A DNA stretch of 23,200 nucleotides from a virus: IMG/VR virus record IMGVR_UViG_3300006805_000171, positions 1 through 23,200 of that record; one strand, written 5' to 3'. Below are positions 21,301-23,200 of this stretch, one piece after another. Every line of letters begins with the position of its first letter. Position 1 is the first letter of the stretch. The notes below the pieces were generated by a model, which ran no database searches, was not told where the DNA came from, and saw only the letters and a list, made by a program, of their open reading frames with translations. The translations under genes and the position numbers were made by a program.

Positions 21301-22041
21301 CGAATCCCTGGAAAAGGCTACCGGGTCACAATCTCTCAGGTGAAGCCCGAAGGCCGCAAGAGAATCCGCGACCTCGTTGATCGGCTTCCTTGGAACTGGG
21401 TGAGCACTCCGGGCGGGTTCGTGGCATCTAGTCGTCAGCTTTGGGAATACTTCTCCAGGTTCGGGAAGGGATTTCTCGAGAAGCGAGTTCCGCAGTGGAT
21501 TCGAGATGGCGAGCCGAAACTCATCCAGCGGTTTCTTGAAGGCGCCGTGATGGGGGATGGGAGTCGGCGACCGAACAGTGAGTGCTACTTCACGTCGAGC
21601 CCCATGCTCGCTGGGGACATTCAGGAGCTTTACCTGAAGTCTGGTTTCTCTACGTCTATGAGGCCACGCCCAGCGGGCACCACTACGTTAATCCGCGGAA
21701 AGCCATGCACCACTCGACATCCGTCGATTCGAGTTGGTCGGCGGCTTGAGCGCAAGGCGTCCCTGCGGGATGCCTACAACAGGCCAAACTTCGAGACTGT
21801 CCATTATGAGGGCATGGTCTATTGTGCTTCCGTGCCCAACGGCACGCTCATTGTTCGGAGAAACGGCAACGTAATCATTGCCGGGAACTGCCTCGAATAC
21901 CTGGCCGACCTCGCTCCGGACTGGACGCCCCCGAAGAAGGCGGCGCCTCGCGATTCGTGGGCGGTCCAGCAGTTGAACAACAAGCGAAGGAAGGCCGGGG
22001 CGTCCGGCGGATCCTTCTCCATTTCCCTGGGACCGAGCTGA
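18298..22041 (+). CDS. terL: Terminase large subunit interrupted by two inteins
   Basis: The 1247-aa precursor holds three extein segments (residues 1-106, 411-852, 1198-1247) and two inteins (107-410 and 853-1197). Spliced length is about 598 aa, or about 565 if GTG 18397 is the start; ATG 18298 overlaps the upstream gene and neither has a strong SD. Walker A becomes GSNRSGKS only after the first splice (G103-R106 joined to S411-S414). Walker B is IDGWWADEE (D550, E551). The RNase H-like nuclease shows MIVDPG (D675), FVIDHS (D747) and NNHAAS joined to CLEYL by the second splice. The product packages phage DNA: ATP-driven translocation plus headful or site cutting. Both inteins disrupt catalytic motifs, so unspliced protein should be inactive. 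Confidence 0.95.
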   Translation: MRCRRPMPRPPRLPPSLLPNSRRESADGFSAFGVILPDDDAPDAGGIDTAAVAQAQSNSQRARLMRLLQEYANRKAEALKVYRPLPAQLRFHSSTAADRVVRGSNRCLAGSQEIYDPVHGGYRRIDEIDGDFHVHSRDPGTGDLQVRRASRPFVKSEGELYEFTLSNGEKLRATMEHRVLDRSGHWIPLGVALSSGATLLCETRPSPLSPPRSSSEPFPSGSPSSARHSMRTVEDYQDGCSRGSRRCDGPLRAAQAAGRASAPSRDGALAHSPRCSHWDAEDDTSGCIRACRSSRRPSSQDEALRSVVLCGGPEFRTSETAGLWSSGKLPSLSRSLALSSVGPRTSREAQQGRGQFADPFLASHPPEFCGTNRDADCTIVDVCPLGHGCIFDITVEPNANYVAAGLVNANSGKSQCCGAEVAWWMMGCHPHRRVPKENANFMAVGWDWDHIGRVMWPKVGREGSFKMIRDEHSREWRPVMPDNAYDNAYAEKWKDAPPFLPPRWIKSIAWECKAKDQPGIIECVNGSKLRFASSAGAPKQGDEIDGWWADEELDNERWISELQRGCVKRRGSGFYSATPLASSIQLFEMHRRAIDPKKQYDIEEFHLLISDNVYIGKKEKETFFKQLLTPQDVRVRWYGEFAMSGLVVYPEWAPEKHVIEPFEIPHYWSRYMIVDPGVQVCAVLFAAVPPEEELFTSQRGVPYAHRGTVHIYDELYIERCTASLFAKKVAEKMGDRKRGEFEAFVIDHSMGRQTELGSGLNVEIQYSDALASEGVYSRVTGSGFLWGSDDIESRTESLRRWMMERPDTGKPTLKIHSRCPKLIWEMGQQFYKKDKEGNATTKRRDANNHAASCFDAETEVLTESGWKRFYDLSPAESLATVNLETDLIEYQVPSRLIAKRHFGEMVKIGGSPRQRLDCLVTPDHRMVVYEKHGDGKPVIRLAGELSIWDSIKTRASWAGKKYDKVVIPKAGRLGGDREVDPGDFAELCGWYVSEGCCDKTIRIPGKGYRVTISQVKPEGRKRIRDLVDRLPWNWVSTPGGFVASSRQLWEYFSRFGKGFLEKRVPQWIRDGEPKLIQRFLEGAVMGDGSRRPNSECYFTSSPMLAGDIQELYLKSGFSTSMRPRPAGTTTLIRGKPCTTRHPSIRVGRRLERKASLRDAYNRPNFETVHYEGMVYCASVPNGTLIVRRNGNVIIAGNCLEYLADLAPDWTPPKKAAPRDSWAVQQLNNKRRKAGASGGSFSISLGPS
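18818..19384 (-). CDS. HNH homing endonuclease nested antisense within intein 1
   Basis: The 188-aa product begins at ATG 19384 with AGGAGG 5 nt upstream (19390-19395 on the complement). Residues 11-48 (LREMYEVRLMTKQEIAKAKG and then VSLNSINRRFRRFGI) form a helix-turn-helix. The HNH_3-type core follows: HGYILRY, then GYVREHRLVMEQKLGRLL and HEVVHHIDENRANNHPDNL (H115, H116, D118, N120, N123, N128), and NGEHLK with H138. The C-terminus is Arg-rich. The whole gene lies inside the intein and ends inside block B. It replaces the endonuclease domain that inteins normally carry on the sense strand and could make the intein mobile. Confidence 0.93.
   Translation of the reverse strand: MPKTDLRIDLDPAELREMYEVRLMTKQEIAKAKGVSLNSINRRFRRFGIQGRRTGPRNGELHPDWKGGVTTDKHGYILRYRPQHPSANNAGYVREHRLVMEQKLGRLLEPHEVVHHIDENRANNHPDNLQLFASNGEHLKATRTGRVPNWTEEGKVAMDASRRARWRRRRERLQAESSARTDPKPDAP
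19390..19432 (-). promoter_or_regulatory. Extended -10 promoter-like site and SD for the antisense HNH gene
   Basis: Read on the minus strand, TGGTACAAT (19432-19424) is a good extended -10 (TGn-TACAAT). AGGAGG (19395-19390) follows about 28 nt later and sits 5 nt before the ATG. No clear -35 is present, as is common with extended -10 sites. The element lies within the intein block F coding sequence. Confidence 0.55.
20854..21888 (+). mobile_element. Intein 2 (in terminase nuclease motif) with LAGLIDADG endonuclease
   Basis: This 345-aa intein starts at Cys853 (block A CFDAETEVLTESGWKRFYDL) and ends at Asn1197 before Cys1198. Block B is LVTPDHRMVVYEK (TxxH). The central domain has two LAGLIDADG-type helices, FAELCGWYVSEGCCD and IQRFLEGAVMGDGSRR. 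The C-terminal blocks read MVYCASVPNGTLIVRRNGN and VIIAGN. The penultimate residue is Gly instead of His. Insertion splits NNHAAS from CLEYL, the conserved C-terminal helix of the terminase nuclease. Unlike intein 1, it encodes its endonuclease in the sense frame. Confidence 0.95.
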
Positions 22042-22043
22042 TT

Positions 22044-22373
22044 ATGACCGCCGTTCTGCCTCCTGAAATCAAGACCGACGCGGACCTCGCCAGGCCGGCG
22101 AAGCCGCGGAAGGAACGTCCCGAGCCCGAGGCTCCGCCGGAGCCGAAGCACAGGAACTTCATGGGCCAGATGGTTCGCTGGCGGCACCCCGGCGGCGAGT
22201 GGTTCCCGGCTCTCGTCCGCTATGTCAACGGCGACGGGACGCTGCGGCTGACGGTGTTCACGAACAACCCGACGCCGGACACCTCGAAGATGTGCGTCTG
22301 CCACATCAGCGAGTCGAACAACGTGTCGGAAGGGCGGAGCCATTACGGAATGTGGGACTACCTCGAAGGCTGA
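22044..22373 (+). CDS. Hypothetical protein between terminase and portal
   Basis: The 109-aa product starts at ATG 22044, 2 nt after the terminase stop. A charged, Pro-rich N-terminus (PAKPRKERPEPEAPPEPKH) precedes a compact beta-rich domain (GQMVRWRHPGGEWFPALVR, then NGDGTLRLTVFTNN and MCVCHISESNN). The motif VRWRHPGGEWFPALV resembles small SH3-like barrels. No enzyme motif is present. Place in the head-gene cluster suggests a packaging or head accessory role, which is inference. Confidence 0.6.
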   Translation: MTAVLPPEIKTDADLARPAKPRKERPEPEAPPEPKHRNFMGQMVRWRHPGGEWFPALVRYVNGDGTLRLTVFTNNPTPDTSKMCVCHISESNNVSEGRSHYGMWDYLEG

Positions 22374-22376
22374 TCC

Positions 22377-23200
22377 ATGCCGGTCTCGACCGACAACCCG
22401 ATGTCGCCAGTCGTGAGTCTCTGGCTTTCCCTCATGGGGAAGGCCAGGGATCACAAATGGCGCGCCTTCGGCAAGACGGCCGACGAGTGCTGGAAGTTCT
22501 TCGACGGCGCGCATGACTTCATGTACGCCCAGAAGAACGCGTCGGAAGCGGTCGGCATGTACGTCGACGGGACCGCCCCGAAGACGGTCTTCAAGATGTC
22601 GATGAACAAGGTCGCGGAGCTGGTGCAGCTCTTCGGCCCGACGATGTACTACAAGAACCCGAACCGTCAGGCGAACCCGAAGAAACCGGAGATCCCGCCG
22701 CTCGCGCTCCAGATGATCGCCAGCCAGCAGGCCCAGCAGCAGCTTGCGATGGCGTTCCAGCAGCAGGGAGCGATGTCGGCCCCGCCGATCCCGATGGTCG
22801 ACCCGATGACGGGGATGATGCTGAGTCCCGAGCAGATGGCAATGCAGCTCGAGCAGCGGATCGTCGCCAGCTACCAGCAGGAGATGCAGACGAACTACGC
22901 CCGCGACCAGGCGGTGGGCAACCTCATCCAGTGGGTCCTGAACTTCACGCCGAACGAGTTCAACCTGAAGGACGAGTCGCGGATGGCGATCGACGAGGCC
23001 CTGATCAAGGGTCGCGGCGTGCTGTTCCACGAGATGTACCAGCCTCCCGGCTCGGCGACGCGTCTGCCTCGCACGCGGTGGGTTTCGGTCGACGACCTGC
23101 TGATCGACCCGGACGCGACGACGCTGCGGGACGCGACGTGGATCGCCCTGCGTTGCCAGGAGCCGCAGTGGCAGGTCGAGCGGGATCGCGGCATGGAGCC
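22377..23200 (+). CDS. Portal protein, 3' end outside the window
   Basis: An open frame from ATG 22377 runs off the right edge (274 codons visible). It begins with SLWLSLMGKARDHKWRAFGK and continues with ECWKFFDGAHDFMY and MSMNKVAELVQLFGPTMYYK. A Met/Gln-rich segment follows (LALQMIASQQAQQQLAMAF), then RMAIDEALIKGRGVLFHEMY and WVSVDDLLIDPDATTLRDATW. The last pattern, a beta stretch with LLIDPDA, is typical of P22-like portal proteins, which form the dodecameric DNA gate and bind the terminase. The position just after terminase supports this. The start sits 3 nt after the previous stop. Confidence 0.75.
   Translation, partial: MPVSTDNPMSPVVSLWLSLMGKARDHKWRAFGKTADECWKFFDGAHDFMYAQKNASEAVGMYVDGTAPKTVFKMSMNKVAELVQLFGPTMYYKNPNRQANPKKPEIPPLALQMIASQQAQQQLAMAFQQQGAMSAPPIPMVDPMTGMMLSPEQMAMQLEQRIVASYQQEMQTNYARDQAVGNLIQWVLNFTPNEFNLKDESRMAIDEALIKGRGVLFHEMYQPPGSATRLPRTRWVSVDDLLIDPDATTLRDATWIALRCQEPQWQVERDRGME

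Noticed and set aside
1-23200. CRISPR array, rRNA genes, insertion sequences
   Set aside because: No regularly spaced repeats, rRNA-like conserved segments or transposase genes with terminal inverted repeats were seen. The only mobile elements are homing endonucleases and inteins.

Overview
The window is a stretch of a temperate tailed-phage genome or prophage from a high-GC bacterial host. The phage origin is shown by a tyrosine integrase, an excisionase-like HTH protein, a replication block (SNF2-type helicase, AEP primase, UvrD-type helicase, VRR-NUC nuclease), a large terminase and the start of a portal protein. No host gene is visible, so the host cannot be named. Genes are tightly packed, often with ATGA or GTGA stop/start overlaps, and many starts carry good Shine-Dalgarno (SD) sequences.

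Layout. 1-210: a strong intrinsic terminator, then an AT-rich promoter/operator-like stretch. 222-3123 (+): small zinc-binding and membrane proteins, a glycosyltransferase, a methyltransferase, an unknown protein and a small HTH protein. 3086-4422 (-): a two-gene unit of integrase and an unknown protein. 4423-5355: mostly non-coding DNA around the excisionase-like gene, holding a candidate structured RNA (4705-4840) and two tandem hairpins with identical loops (5265-5342). 5356-14883 (+): the replication/recombination block, with a freestanding HNH-AP2 endonuclease, a 19-bp perfect inverted repeat between primase and UvrD-type helicase, and a RuvC-like protein that seems to have lost catalytic acids. 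14909-17893 (+): its own promoter-like region, then a translationally coupled cassette of membrane proteins, an exported trypsin-like protease with a collagen-like tract and an exported staphylococcal-nuclease-like protein. 17994-23200 (+): packaging genes: a putative small terminase, the large terminase, an unknown protein and a 3'-truncated portal gene.

The most striking feature is the large terminase gene. Two inteins interrupt it, one inside the Walker A P-loop of the ATPase and one inside the C-terminal nuclease motif. Intein 2 has an ordinary LAGLIDADG endonuclease domain. Intein 1 has splicing blocks but no sense-strand endonuclease. In the usual endonuclease position it carries a complete HNH endonuclease gene on the opposite strand, with its own AGGAGG SD and an extended -10 promoter-like sequence. 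The sense frame stays open across this nested gene, so the intein can still be translated and spliced. With the HNH-AP2 gene near 13.3 kb, the window holds three kinds of homing endonuclease.

Functions are assigned by reading motifs in the translations; no database search was run.
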